From: Flavobacterium orientale
GTDB lineage: Bacteria; Bacteroidota; Bacteroidia; Flavobacteriales; Flavobacteriaceae
Direction of reading: 5' to 3'
Length of the DNA stretch: 64,000 bases
Assembly: GCF_014638005.1 (NCBI RefSeq)
Contig: NZ_BMFG01000006.1
Span: forward strand, 151,060-215,059
The notes below the pieces were generated by a model. That model was not told the DNA's origin. It ran no database searches and saw only the letters and a list, made by a program, of their open reading frames with translations. Positions 16,469-25,501 of this stretch are shown here, piece after piece. Each line of letters starts with the position of its first letter. Positions within the stretch are counted from its first letter, which is position 1. The position numbers and the translations under genes were made by a program.

Positions 16469-18222
16469 ACTACCAAAATTTTCTTTCTTTCTCCAATTTG
16501 TTGACGCCACATCGCAAAATATAATCCTTTTTTAGCCACTAATTCGTCGTGGTTGCCTTCTTCAACAATCTTTCCTCGTTCTAAAACATAGATAGTGTCA
16601 GCATGCATTATTGTGGATAATCGATGTGCAATCAAAATGGTCATTTGTTGTTTATTGACCGAAATTTCTTTAACGGTTTCCGTAATTTGTTCTTCGGTTA
16701 ATGAATCTAAAGCGGAAGTTGCTTCATCAAAAATTAATAAACGAGGTTTTCTCAGTAAAGCTCTGGCAATTGACAAACGTTGCTTTTCGCCGCCGGAAAG
16801 TTTTTTACCGTTTTCACCTAAAACCGTATCCAAACCTTTTTCTGAATTTTCAAGAATTGAAATGGCGGATGCTTTTATAATGGCTTCCAACATTTCTTCT
16901 TCGGTGGCTTCGGGTTTTACAAACAGTAAATTTTCACGAATTGTTCCCGAAAAGAGTTGAGTATCTTGCGTTACAAATCCCAGTTGCCGACGAATTCTAT
17001 TGTAACGTAATTCTTTTATCGAAATGGAATCATATAAAATGTCACCTTCAATTGGACGATATAATCCAACTAATAATTTGACTAAAGTCGATTTTCCTGA
17101 ACCGGACGGACCGACAAAGGCAATGGTATCGCCTAATTTTGCTTTAAATGAAATATTTTGAATGGCATTATAACTCGCATTTTTATGTCGGAAAACAACA
17201 TCTTTAAAGTATAATTCGCTAATTGGACCAATATCTACCGGTTCTTCGGGACTGAATTCAGGCTGTTTTTGCATCAATTCATTAAACAATTGCAAGGCAG
17301 TTTCAGCTTCACGATACGACAAAATAATGCTTCCTAAATCTTGCAACGGACCAATAATTCCCGTGGAAATAAATTGCATCGAAATTAATTCACCCGGCGT
17401 TAAAACATCTTTAAAAATCAACCAGAGCAAAATGAATAAAATGGATTGTTTCAGAAGCGTTAAAATGCTTCCTTGCAAAAAAGTAAGTACACGCATTTTT
17501 TTGACTTTTTCCATTTCTAAATCATAAATTTCCTTAGTATGAACTTTTAATCGGCGAATTTCGGGGTAGGTGAGTCCAAGACTTTTAACCAATTCGATGT
17601 TGCGTAAACTTTCCGTAATTGTTCCACTCATTTGACGATTTTGTCTAATCAATGATCGTTGTAACGTTTTGATGGAACGACTTAAAACACTTGTCAATCC
17701 GCCAAGCAATACAATTCCGATTAAGAAAACAGGAATTAAAGCCCAATGTTTTGTGATGGCATACCAAAGCAGAAATCCAATTCCAACCGCAGAGGAAAAT
17801 AAAATATTGATAAAAGAAGAAATGAATTTTTCTGTATCAGAACGTACTTTTTGTAAAATCGATAAAATCTCACCACTACTTTGATCTTCAAATTCTTGAA
17901 AAGGTAAACGTAAGGTTTGTCGAAGTCCGTCGTTAAAAATCTGCATACCAAATTTTTGAACTACTAAACGAATAAAATAATCTTTGAAGGATAAAATCAG
18001 TTTCGAAGCCAATGCAATTCCGATGGCAAGAAAAAGTAATTTTGTAGCACCATTAACTCTTTCTTCATTGGTTTTATCTTCCGGATTCAGTGCATAATCA
18101 TCAATAATTTGACCAAAAATTATTGGGTCATATAAAGCTAAAATTTGTGCAACCCCGGCTAAAAAAAGAGCAAGAAAAACCCATTTGCTGTATGGCTTTA
18201 AGTATTTCCAAAGTAAATTCAT
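16465..18222 (-). CDS. ABC transporter, fused permease and ATPase (MsbA/exporter type)
   Basis: 585 residues: six membrane helices (about 15-310), then the nucleotide-binding domain. Walker A is GPSGSGKST, the signature LSGGEKQRLSIARALL, Walker B LLIFDEATSALD, and the switch His is in IAHRLST. It is a homodimeric exporter half-transporter; substrates of this group include lipids, peptides and drugs, and none can be chosen here. It has its own -7 element upstream and converges on the LytTR regulator. Confidence 0.9.
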   Translation of the reverse strand: MNLLWKYLKPYSKWVFLALFLAGVAQILALYDPIIFGQIIDDYALNPEDKTNEERVNGATKLLFLAIGIALASKLILSFKDYFIRLVVQKFGMQIFNDGLRQTLRLPFQEFEDQSSGEILSILQKVRSDTEKFISSFINILFSSAVGIGFLLWYAITKHWALIPVFLIGIVLLGGLTSVLSRSIKTLQRSLIRQNRQMSGTITESLRNIELVKSLGLTYPEIRRLKVHTKEIYDLEMEKVKKMRVLTFLQGSILTLLKQSILFILLWLIFKDVLTPGELISMQFISTGIIGPLQDLGSIILSYREAETALQLFNELMQKQPEFSPEEPVDIGPISELYFKDVVFRHKNASYNAIQNISFKAKLGDTIAFVGPSGSGKSTLVKLLVGLYRPIEGDILYDSISIKELRYNRIRRQLGFVTQDTQLFSGTIRENLLFVKPEATEEEMLEAIIKASAISILENSEKGLDTVLGENGKKLSGGEKQRLSIARALLRKPRLLIFDEATSALDSLTEEQITETVKEISVNKQQMTILIAHRLSTIMHADTIYVLERGKIVEEGNHDELVAKKGLYFAMWRQQIGERKKILVV

Positions 18223-18245
18223 AGTGATAATTGTAGCTTAATTTT

Positions 18246-18253
18246 CAAATATA
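18246..18253 (-). promoter_or_regulatory. -7 promoter element TATATTTG for the ABC transporter
   Basis: Exact TAnnTTTG match on the minus strand, 23 bases before the ABC transporter ATG. No clear -33 element. Confidence 0.4.
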
Positions 18254-18276
18254 ACTAAAAATAGGATTGCAGTTAA

Positions 18277-19047
18277 TTAAGAAATGAATGTTTTCCGAAT
18301 TCCAATTAAAACCAAAATAAAAACGGAATAAACTACAAAAAACGGCACAATAAATTCAATCCAGCCTAACGGAAGCATGATGGCAATGATTAACAATTGA
18401 AAACCTAATCCATAAGTAGAAAGTAACGTCATGAACCAATTTGGAAAGGTTTTGACTTTGTATGCATCCGAATCTAAAAAGTGAATAATTTTATCAAAAG
18501 CACCGTAAACTATAGTATAAATTCCGAAAAGAATAGTTACTACTTGTTGACTTTCTCCTGGCAAAGCTTTAGGAGTTTTATATTCAAATATTTTACTAGT
18601 TGAATCACCTCCAATTGATTTTGTTCGCAGAATTACATAGTAATAATTGTATAATGTTCCCTGCAATTGAATGGCAAGAAAGGCGACAATCGTAAACCAA
18701 AATGATGTGGAAGAAACATAACAAATCGCCATTAAAAACCCGAAGTTTAAGAAAATATCAAAAATACTATCTAAATATCTTCCGGAATAGGAAGGTGTTT
18801 TTTTCAATCGAGCCAATTCACCATCGGCGGCATCAATAATGGACTTCAAAATGATAAAAAAAGCAGCCCAAACATAATGATTATAAAGGATGCAATAGAT
18901 TGCAAACAATCCACTGATTCCAAAAAGTAGCGTCACATGAATAGGCGTAAAGCGAGTATTTTTTAATTGTAAAGCAAAAATTCTTCCGAAAGTTCTACCA
19001 TAATCGGATAAATCTAAAAATTTATCCTGAGCGGCAAGTTTAGACAT
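18277..19047 (-). CDS. CDP-alcohol phosphatidyltransferase family protein
   Basis: 256 residues, polytopic membrane protein. The full family motif is present: DAADGELAR then GRYLDSIFD, i.e. DxxDGxxAR-x8-GxxxDxxxD, whose aspartates bind the metal and the CDP-alcohol. It makes a phospholipid or an inositol/glycerol-type lipid. The exact product is unclear; it is longer than PgsA and not obviously PssA. It lies 43 bases downstream of the haem A synthase gene on the same strand. Confidence 0.85.
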   Translation of the reverse strand: MSKLAAQDKFLDLSDYGRTFGRIFALQLKNTRFTPIHVTLLFGISGLFAIYCILYNHYVWAAFFIILKSIIDAADGELARLKKTPSYSGRYLDSIFDIFLNFGFLMAICYVSSTSFWFTIVAFLAIQLQGTLYNYYYVILRTKSIGGDSTSKIFEYKTPKALPGESQQVVTILFGIYTIVYGAFDKIIHFLDSDAYKVKTFPNWFMTLLSTYGLGFQLLIIAIMLPLGWIEFIVPFFVVYSVFILVLIGIRKTFIS

Positions 19048-19090
19048 GTAATATATTCTAACAAAAACTGCGACAATATAGTCTGAAAAT

Positions 19091-20110
19091 TTATTTACTA
19101 AAGCGATGCAAAGTAAAAGTCATGGCACTAAGTAATAAAAAAGCCATCAATTGATGAGCTAATCCCAGCCAAAGCGGAACATGAAATAATAACGTAAAAA
19201 TACCTAAAATAAATTGAATTAACACAAACAAAACCAATGTTTTAACCGATTTTGATTGAAGTGATGTTAGTGTATATTTTTTACTTCTAAAAAACAACAA
19301 AATCATCAAACCAACCACAACATAAGCCAATGTTCGATGAACGAATTGAACGCCACTTTTTCCTTCGGTTAAATTTTGTAAAAGAGTGGGTTGTTCAATC
19401 CAAACGGTTTCATGAATCAATTTACCTTCACTCATTAATGGCCAGTGATTGTGGATTAATCCGGCATTTAATCCGGCTACAAATCCGCCATAAATAATTT
19501 GAATAATCAAAACTATCATGGCAATTCGAGCTAATTTTCGCAACGGTAAAATGACTTCAATTTTGTTGGGATAGATTAAATCTAACGCAACCCACAAAGT
19601 GTATGCAAAAGTGATGAAGGCAAAAGTTAAATGCAAAGCCAATCGATAGTGACTCACATCAGGATTGTCAATTAAGCCGCTTTTGACCATAAACCAACCC
19701 AAAAATCCTTGAAATCCACCCATAAAAAGCAAAATAATACATTTCTTAATGGTAGAAATGTCTAATTTTTTCTTAATCAGAAAATATACAAACGGAATGA
19801 TAAACACAATTCCGATGATTCTTCCGATGAAGCGGTGAAACCATTCCCAGAAATAAATAAATTTATAATCGTCTAGTGTAAAATCGTTGTGAATATTGAT
19901 TTTTTGGTATTCAGGAAATTTCTTGTATTCTTCAAACGCTTCGTTCCATGCTTGCTCGGATGAAGGAGGAAAAGTATCGGTTACCAAATGCCAATCAGTC
20001 ATTGAAAGTCCGGAATTTGTGAGGCGAGTGATGCCACCAACCATCACCATAATAAACAATAAAACACAGCCGGAAAGAAGCCAAATTATAACGGGTTTGT
20101 TTGTTTTCAT
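19091..20110 (-). CDS. ctaA: Haem A synthase (COX15/CtaA family)
   Basis: 339 residues with eight hydrophobic segments. Haem-ligating histidines lie in WEWFHRFIGR, LALHLTFAF, VQFVHRTLAY and GLAHQLMAF. The N-terminus MVMVGGITRLTNSGLSM is a family hallmark. It hydroxylates haem O to haem A for aa3-type oxidases, so the organism should carry an A-type oxidase besides the cbb3 enzyme encoded at 37705. It has its own -7 element. Confidence 0.92.
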   Translation of the reverse strand: MKTNKPVIIWLLSGCVLLFIMVMVGGITRLTNSGLSMTDWHLVTDTFPPSSEQAWNEAFEEYKKFPEYQKINIHNDFTLDDYKFIYFWEWFHRFIGRIIGIVFIIPFVYFLIKKKLDISTIKKCIILLFMGGFQGFLGWFMVKSGLIDNPDVSHYRLALHLTFAFITFAYTLWVALDLIYPNKIEVILPLRKLARIAMIVLIIQIIYGGFVAGLNAGLIHNHWPLMSEGKLIHETVWIEQPTLLQNLTEGKSGVQFVHRTLAYVVVGLMILLFFRSKKYTLTSLQSKSVKTLVLFVLIQFILGIFTLLFHVPLWLGLAHQLMAFLLLSAMTFTLHRFSK

Positions 20111-20127
20111 GTTTTATAAACTTAATG

Positions 20128-20135
20128 CAAAATTA
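20128..20135 (-). promoter_or_regulatory. -7 promoter element TAATTTTG for ctaA
   Basis: Exact TAnnTTTG on the minus strand, 17 bases before the ctaA ATG. Confidence 0.45.
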
Positions 20136-20182
20136 CATCACTTTTATTTATTGGTTTTAATAAACAAAAGTTAATCTTATCG

Positions 20183-21610
20183 TTAATTTTTGAGCGTTTG
20201 CAATCCTAATTTTTTAGCTTTTTTTAGCATGAAAGTATAAGCAGCATCATATTCATTAGGGATTTCGCCTTCTAAAATAGCTTCTTTGATTGCTTCTTTT
20301 AAAACTCCAATTTCACGAGATGGTTTTAAATTGAAAATAGTCATAATTTCTTCTCCGGAAATGGGTGGTTGAAAGTTTCGTACATGATCACGTTCTTCCA
20401 CTTCCACAATTTTTTGACGAACAATTTTGAAATTATTATGGTACTTTTTAAATTTATTTGGGTTTTTGGTCGTGATGTCTGCTTCGCAAAGAATCATTAA
20501 ATCTTCAATGTCTTCGCCGGCATCAAACAACAAACGTCGAACGGCAGAATCGGTTACGATATCTTGCGAAAGCACTATGGGTCTCGAACTCAACATAACC
20601 AATTTAGAAACGTATTTCAATTTGTGGTTCAATGGCATGTGTAATCTTTCAAAGATTTTTTTCACCATTTTTCCACCCAAAAATTCATGTCCGTGAAACG
20701 TCCAACCTTGTTTTTTGTTGAATTTTTTGGTGGGAGCTTTCCCAATGTCGTGAAGCAAAGCCGCCCATCGCAACCAAACATCATCGGTATTTGGACAAAT
20801 GTTATCTACAACTTCTAACGTGTGATAAAAGTTGTTTTTGTGTGTATGTCCTTCAATTTCTTCCACTTGATTCAAAGCTGTCAATTCAGGCAAAATCAAA
20901 TCTAACAAACCGGTTTGATACAATAAGATGAAACCGATTGAAGGTTTTTCAGTAGATAAAATTTTGTTTAATTCATCAACAATTCGTTCACCCGAAATAA
21001 TGTTGATTCGCTCACAATTTTTAGAAATGGAAGCTAATGACTTTTCTTCAATTGTAAAATTTAATTGAGTGGCAAAACGAATCGCTCGCATCATTCGCAA
21101 TGGATCATCCGAAAAGGTGATGTCAGCATCTAAAGGTGTTCTGATGATTTTATTTTCCAAATCTTCCAACCCATTAAAAGGATCAACTAAGTCGCCATAA
21201 TTTTTTTCATTTAGCGAAAAAGCCAAGGCATTTATTGTAAAATCACGTCTGTTTTGGTCGTCTTTCAAGGTTCCGTTTTCTACAACAGGATTCCGACTTT
21301 CAAAATGATAACTTTCTTTTCGAGCACCCACAAATTCTATATCAATTTCTTGAAAACGAAGCATTGCTGTGCCATAAGTTTTAAAAATTTGTACTTTGGG
21401 TTTGTTTGGGAGTAATTCTGAAACTTTGAGAGCTAATTCAATACCGCTACCAATGGCAACAATGTCGATGTCTTTTTTAAAATCGCGTTCTAACAAAAAA
21501 TCACGTACAAAACCACCAATAACGAAGGTTTCTATACCAAGTTCTTGAGCTGCTTTGGATATTATTTTGAAGATGGGATTTTCTAATGCTTTATTATAAT
21601 TTACAACCAC
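20183..21610 (-). CDS. cca: CCA tRNA nucleotidyltransferase / poly(A) polymerase family with HD domain
   Basis: About 476 residues. The nucleotidyltransferase head has [20 protein letters not shown]; the RRDFTINAL motif follows, then an RNA-binding region and an HD domain ([10 protein letters not shown]). It adds or repairs the tRNA CCA end. The start is uncertain: there is no ATG near the conserved [12 protein letters not shown] segment. The longest frame begins at a GTG at 21637 that lies inside the inverted repeat of the adjacent GxxExxY cassette. I prefer the GTG at 21610, directly before the conserved segment. The cassette may have displaced an original ATG. Confidence 0.85.
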   Translation of the reverse strand: MVVNYNKALENPIFKIISKAAQELGIETFVIGGFVRDFLLERDFKKDIDIVAIGSGIELALKVSELLPNKPKVQIFKTYGTAMLRFQEIDIEFVGARKESYHFESRNPVVENGTLKDDQNRRDFTINALAFSLNEKNYGDLVDPFNGLEDLENKIIRTPLDADITFSDDPLRMMRAIRFATQLNFTIEEKSLASISKNCERINIISGERIVDELNKILSTEKPSIGFILLYQTGLLDLILPELTALNQVEEIEGHTHKNNFYHTLEVVDNICPNTDDVWLRWAALLHDIGKAPTKKFNKKQGWTFHGHEFLGGKMVKKIFERLHMPLNHKLKYVSKLVMLSSRPIVLSQDIVTDSAVRRLLFDAGEDIEDLMILCEADITTKNPNKFKKYHNNFKIVRQKIVEVEERDHVRNFQPPISGEEIMTIFNLKPSREIGVLKEAIKEAILEGEIPNEYDAAYTFMLKKAKKLGLQTLKN

Positions 21611-21624
21611 TTTTTTGTTTTTTT

Positions 21625-21640
21625 GCCACGAATTCACAAA
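21625..21640. repeat. Inverted repeat, left end of GxxExxY cassette
   Basis: GCCACGAATTCACAAA. It is the exact reverse complement of 22089-22104. A further partial copy (TCACGAATTC) lies at 21691-21700. This end overlaps the 5' region of the tRNA nucleotidyltransferase gene. Confidence 0.7.
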
Positions 21641-21703
21641 TAATACTTTGAATTCATAATAACAATTTTAATCGAATAAAAAATATTTTTTCACGAATTC
21701 TAT

Positions 21704-22078
21704 CTAAAGAATAATTCTTTTGTGTTCTAATGAATCTGTATTAAAATTTACCAGTATTGCTAGTTTATTATTTGAAACTTTTAAATAATTTAAGCATTGA
21801 GCTATGTGCTCGTCATTTAAAGATTTACATGATTTTATTTCTAAAATTATTTTATCAAATATGACAAAATCGGCATAAAATTTATGTTTCAAAATAATAT
21901 TCTTATAATTGACTGAATACTCTTTTTCTCTTTCAAATTGTATTGATGAATTTTTAAATTCATATTCGAGAGCATCTTTATATACAATTTCAGAAAAACC
22001 TTTTCCTAAATTATTATGTACTTCAAATAAAATACCTACCAATTGATAACTTTCTGTTTTATATAAAATATCTGTCAT
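21704..22078 (-). CDS. GxxExxY protein (PD-(D/E)xK nuclease-like)
   Basis: 124 residues. The family-naming motif is visible as GFSEIVYKDALEYEF (G-x-x-E-x-x-Y). Further on are HKFYADFVIFDKIILEIKS, with the spaced D and E-x-K of a PD-(D/E)xK nuclease core, and HIAQCLNYLKVSNNKLAILVNF. The biological role of the family is unknown. Flanking inverted repeats make it look like the sole gene of a small cassette. The length is normal for the family. Confidence 0.88.
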   Translation of the reverse strand: MTDILYKTESYQLVGILFEVHNNLGKGFSEIVYKDALEYEFKNSSIQFEREKEYSVNYKNIILKHKFYADFVIFDKIILEIKSCKSLNDEHIAQCLNYLKVSNNKLAILVNFNTDSLEHKRIIL

Positions 22079-22088
22079 TAAAATTTAA

Positions 22089-22104
22089 TTTGTGAATTCG
22101 TGGC
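22089..22104. repeat. Inverted repeat, right end of GxxExxY cassette
   Basis: TTTGTGAATTCGTGGC, a perfect 16-bp match to the reverse complement of 21625-21640. It begins 11 bases upstream of the GxxExxY start codon and ends 9 bases before the sua5 stop codon. Confidence 0.7.
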
Positions 22105-22112
22105 GTATAACT

Positions 22113-22679
22113 TTATTTCCGAATAATCTGAACTTTACTATCCAAGGTTAATTTGATAATCGTGGATGGCTTATCGCAAATTTTTTCGCGGTGCAAATTT
22201 ACAACATAGTCTACACCTTTAATAATTTCGGGACTGATTTCTTTGAATGATTTTGGAGTGGGTTGACCGGATATGTTGGCCGAAGTTGAAACCAGCGGTC
22301 TTTTCATGCGTTCCATCAATTTGAAACAGAATGGTTCTTTCACGATCCGAACGGCTAATGATTGGTCTTCAGCAATGATATTTGGAGCCACATTTCGAGG
22401 TTTATCTAAAATTAAAGTTGTTGGTTTCTCAGATAAATCGAGAATTTGCCAAGCTACTTCGGGAATGTCTTTGAAAACATTATACATCATTTTCTCGCCA
22501 TTCATTAACACAATCATGCTTTTTGATTCTTCTCTTTTTTTAAGAGCGTAGATTTTTTTTACGGCTTCGGGATTCGTAGCATCACAGCCAATTCCCCAAA
22601 CGGTATCGGTCGGGTAGAGGATGATGCCTCCGTTTTTGATTACTTCGTATGCGTTGTGTATTTCTTGATTACTATCCAT
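22113..22679 (-). CDS. tsaC: L-threonylcarbamoyladenylate synthase (Sua5/YrdC/TsaC family)
   Basis: 188 residues. The YrdC fold motifs are GGIILYPTDTVWGIGCDATN, KKREESKSMIVLM, and KRPLVSTSANISGQPTPKSF. It makes threonylcarbamoyl-AMP, the precursor of the t6A37 modification of ANN-decoding tRNAs. The length corresponds to the short TsaC/YrdC form, without the Sua5 extension. It lies upstream of the GxxExxY cassette and 23 bases downstream of a glycosyltransferase gene. Confidence 0.92.
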   Translation of the reverse strand: MDSNQEIHNAYEVIKNGGIILYPTDTVWGIGCDATNPEAVKKIYALKKREESKSMIVLMNGEKMMYNVFKDIPEVAWQILDLSEKPTTLILDKPRNVAPNIIAEDQSLAVRIVKEPFCFKLMERMKRPLVSTSANISGQPTPKSFKEISPEIIKGVDYVVNLHREKICDKPSTIIKLTLDSKVQIIRK

Positions 22680-22702
22680 ATTTTAATTTTTATCTTAAAA
22701 GA

Positions 22703-23581
22703 TTATTTAAGATTTAAGATTTTTTTTAATTTATAAAGTCCAATTATTTTTTTTATTTTCTTACTTAAAAGTTTAAACCTTACATGCCATTCATTTTTTA
22801 GACTTAATAGTAACCATTTTTTTTGGGGTATAATTTTAGATTTTATTTCTTCATTAATTTTATCGGAAATAATAAATTCATTTTCAAGAGAATCCCAAAA
22901 AATGTTTCCAAATCCATAAAATTCATTAACTTTATTTTTATCGTGAATGATTGACAACCAAACCCGTTTATTTTCAATATTTATAATTGATTTTTCTTTT
23001 TTCCATTGATTGTGGTCGTTATGCCATACTGTTTTCGGATTGTTGTTTTCTTCAATCAAACTAATAAAAGGGTTATATATCTGCTCTTTTTTGCCGAGCA
23101 TAACCGGATTTAAACTTAAAGTGTAACCTGAAACAAAATCGACAGCAAGGTATTTTTGAAAATTAAATTGTTTTTGTATTTCGTCAATGTAGAATTTACT
23201 AACACAATCGTCATTATCAATTCTGGAAGTTATAATGTATGGAATTTCTTTAGCATCTTTTGCAATAAATTCTTTAATTGCATCTTGAAAATTTTCCATT
23301 CCGTCTATAAAAAAACATTTTATGAACTTATTTTCTTGAGCAATATCAAGTATCCTTTTTTGGAAAATAGTTGAAGTAGAAATGTCAAAAAATAATAACC
23401 ATTTAAAGTTGTTGTTTGTTTGACTCACAACACTAGGTAAACAATAATTTTCAAACAATTCCATTCGATGTTCCATCCATTGATCTGTCAACAAAGATTC
23501 ATTATTTTTTGTTACATCCCATTTTTTATTTTTTAAATTGAATCTGGTAACGAGATAATGTTTGAAATTCATGTTTCTCAT
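22703..23581 (-). CDS. Putative rhamnosyl-transferase-like glycosyltransferase
   Basis: 292 residues. It resembles the PF11316-type putative rhamnosyltransferases: HYLVTRFNLK at the start, WMEHRMELFENYCLPSV, NFKWLLFFDISTS, and SRIDNDDCVSKFYI, the DxD-like nucleotide-sugar site. The first ATG (23581) is used; a second ATG three codons on (23572) is equally possible. It opens a polysaccharide island that runs to 27480. Sugar specificity cannot be inferred. Confidence 0.75.
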   Translation of the reverse strand: MRNMNFKHYLVTRFNLKNKKWDVTKNNESLLTDQWMEHRMELFENYCLPSVVSQTNNNFKWLLFFDISTSTIFQKRILDIAQENKFIKCFFIDGMENFQDAIKEFIAKDAKEIPYIITSRIDNDDCVSKFYIDEIQKQFNFQKYLAVDFVSGYTLSLNPVMLGKKEQIYNPFISLIEENNNPKTVWHNDHNQWKKEKSIINIENKRVWLSIIHDKNKVNEFYGFGNIFWDSLENEFIISDKINEEIKSKIIPQKKWLLLSLKNEWHVRFKLLSKKIKKIIGLYKLKKILNLK

Positions 23582-23632
23582 AATTTTTTTGTAAAAATAA
23601 ATTAATTATTTTAAGTATTACTTGTGAATATT

Positions 23633-23640
23633 TACTTTTG
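23633..23640 (+). promoter_or_regulatory. -7 promoter element TACTTTTG for the Kdo-kinase-like gene
   Basis: Exact TAnnTTTG match 8 bases before the ATG at 23648. Transcription would begin at about the ATG, so the more upstream GTG (23624) cannot be the start; the ATG pair at 23660/23663 is also a plausible start. Confidence 0.45.
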
Positions 23641-23647
23641 TTATGAA

Positions 23648-24424
23648 ATGAATAACGTAATGATGTATAATTTTGAACATAGTTCTGATTTAGATAAAAC
23701 TTCTTTGTTGGAAATCATTGATAAATCGCAAGATTTAGGTGAAGTTTTAGTTCGTGGTTCAAGAAATACTTTAAAAGTTTTAGACTATAATGGTTTACAA
23801 CTTACTATCAAGTCGTTTAAAGTCCCCAATTTAATTAATAAAGTGGTTTATAAATTTTTCAGAAAATCAAAAGCCAGACGATCATTTGAACATGCAAAAA
23901 TTTTATTGCAAAAAGGAATAAATACACCAAAACCAATTGCTTATTTTGAAGAATTAACTTTTTTTGGAATTAGAAAGTCTTATTATGTATCGGATTATTT
24001 AAATTATGATTTTTCTATAAGAGAAGTTTTTATGGATAAAAATTTTCCTAATAGAAAAGAAATTATTATTCAATTCACTCAGTTTACATTCAAACTTCAT
24101 GAAGTTGGAGTTGAGTTTTTAGATCACTCGCCAGGAAACACTTTGATCAAGGTCAATGAAAATGGGGCTTATGACTTTTATCTTGTAGATTTAAATAGAA
24201 TGAAATTTCACTCTATTTTGACATTTAAACAAAGGATGAAAAACTTTTCAAGATTGTCTTTAGAAGATGATGTATTAAAACATATAAGTAGCGAATATGC
24301 AAAACTTAATGATGTAACTTTTGATAAAGTTTATTCTTCAATGTCTTCTTTTGTTAATCAATTTACTTCAAAAAATGAGTTTAAAAAGCAATTGAAAAAC
24401 AAATTATTGTTTTACAGGAATTAA
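23648..24424 (+). CDS. Lipopolysaccharide (Kdo/WaaP-type) kinase-like protein
   Basis: About 258 residues with a protein-kinase-like fold. There is an N-lobe lysine region (GLQLTIKSFKVPN), then the catalytic-loop equivalent FLDHSPGNTLI (D/H...N) and the metal-binding DLNRMKF. This is the Kdo/WaaP family, which phosphorylates lipid A-core sugars (usually Kdo) on the inner membrane. The start at 23648 follows from the promoter position. The gene ends 4 bases inside the convergent glycosyltransferase gene. It sits among LPS-type glycosyltransferases, which supports the role. Confidence 0.8.
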   Translation: MNNVMMYNFEHSSDLDKTSLLEIIDKSQDLGEVLVRGSRNTLKVLDYNGLQLTIKSFKVPNLINKVVYKFFRKSKARRSFEHAKILLQKGINTPKPIAYFEELTFFGIRKSYYVSDYLNYDFSIREVFMDKNFPNRKEIIIQFTQFTFKLHEVGVEFLDHSPGNTLIKVNENGAYDFYLVDLNRMKFHSILTFKQRMKNFSRLSLEDDVLKHISSEYAKLNDVTFDKVYSSMSSFVNQFTSKNEFKKQLKNKLLFYRN

Positions 24425-25200
24425 TTAGCTCTTTTTTCTTTAATTAATTTGGCTAATTCCGGATACCTAACATATATGCTCAACGCATTTAAGTAACAAA
24501 TTATAATTCCTTTTTTTCCATCTAAAATTCCTAAGCGAATAAAATAACTGCTAAAAAATTTATAAGCTGGTTTGATATAAAAGTGAAAAAAATTAGGCTT
24601 TACATTCTTTGCATAAAGTTCTTTAGCTTTTAATTTGCCGTAACTTACCATTTTGGCTTTATAACTATCATAATTCAAATAAGAATAATGAATTAGTTTG
24701 TTTTTCAAAACAGCAACAGTTCCGTTCACTTTAAGTTTTTCATGAACCAATCTACCTTCAATATATCGGGCTTTATCTTTTTTGAATAAACGAATGTTTT
24801 TATCAGTTTGCCATCCGCTAAAATGCAAGGGTTTGTTTTGAAACATAAATTTTCTTAAGAAAAAATAAGCATCAGCTGTATTTTCTAAAGATATAGTATT
24901 TAGAATTTCCTCTTTTAACTTTGGAGTAATTCTTTCATCAGCATCCAAAAATAACACCCATGAATTTTTGGCTAGATCTAATGCAATATTTCTTTGTGCT
25001 GTATAATTTTCAAATTTATGTTCAATGAATTTAACGTTTTCAAAAGAAAGGCAAATATCTTTTGTTTTGTCTATACTAAATGAATCAACCACTATTACTT
25101 CATCAGCAAAAGTTAAATCACTCAAAAGCTCATGCATATGAGTTTCTTCATTTAATGTAATAATTAATACAGATATTTTATTTTTTAAATTTGATGTCAT
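24421..25200 (-). CDS. Family 2 glycosyltransferase (WaaE/KdtX-like)
   Basis: 259 residues. A GT-A fold start (ISVLIITLNEETHMHELL) is followed by ADEVIVVDSFSIDKTKDI and the DxD in WVLFLDADERI. The middle part WQTDKNIRLFKKDKARYIEG and LIHYSY is typical of WaaE-like LPS core glucosyltransferases. It lies tail-to-tail with the Kdo-kinase-like gene (4-base overlap), consistent with LPS inner-core assembly. Confidence 0.87.
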   Translation of the reverse strand: MTSNLKNKISVLIITLNEETHMHELLSDLTFADEVIVVDSFSIDKTKDICLSFENVKFIEHKFENYTAQRNIALDLAKNSWVLFLDADERITPKLKEEILNTISLENTADAYFFLRKFMFQNKPLHFSGWQTDKNIRLFKKDKARYIEGRLVHEKLKVNGTVAVLKNKLIHYSYLNYDSYKAKMVSYGKLKAKELYAKNVKPNFFHFYIKPAYKFFSSYFIRLGILDGKKGIIICYLNALSIYVRYPELAKLIKEKRAN

Positions 25201-25501
25201 TAAATACTAAATATAAAGCAACTGTTTTTTGTTACTGTTTTTGGGAGGAAACTTTCAAAAAAGGAGTCTGAATTAAAAAAGTTCTTCATTGAGTTGTTTA
25301 ATTTCTCATTGCTAATTGCATGAATAATTAGTTTAGTTTAATTTATAAGTTTTGTTCTAATTTTTTTTATACTTAATAAACAAATAGTTAGTATTCAAAA
25401 TTTTTTATTTTTTTAAATTTTTAAATTACACTAAACAAATTTGAAATGATATCGCAAAGTAGTAAAATTAAACTTAAGTTTTTTTAAATTTTTTGATTGA
25501 T
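25201..25501. other. AT-rich intergenic region, no gene seen
   Basis: About 300 bases of very AT-rich sequence between two minus-strand glycosyltransferase genes. A near-consensus -7 element (TATATTTA) lies just upstream of the WaaE-like gene. I see no ORF with family resemblance, no RNA gene, and no clear terminator hairpin. Confidence 0.5.

Larger units (their letters stand above)
21625..22104. mobile_element. Putative GxxExxY cassette bounded by 16-bp inverted repeats
   Basis: A 480-bp unit: 16-bp perfect terminal inverted repeats enclosing a single GxxExxY gene and AT-rich flanks, inserted between cca and sua5. The arrangement suggests a small mobile or formerly mobile cassette. No transposase is present and no target-site duplication is obvious, so mobility would have to be supplied in trans. 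This is inference from the repeats and position. Confidence 0.45.
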
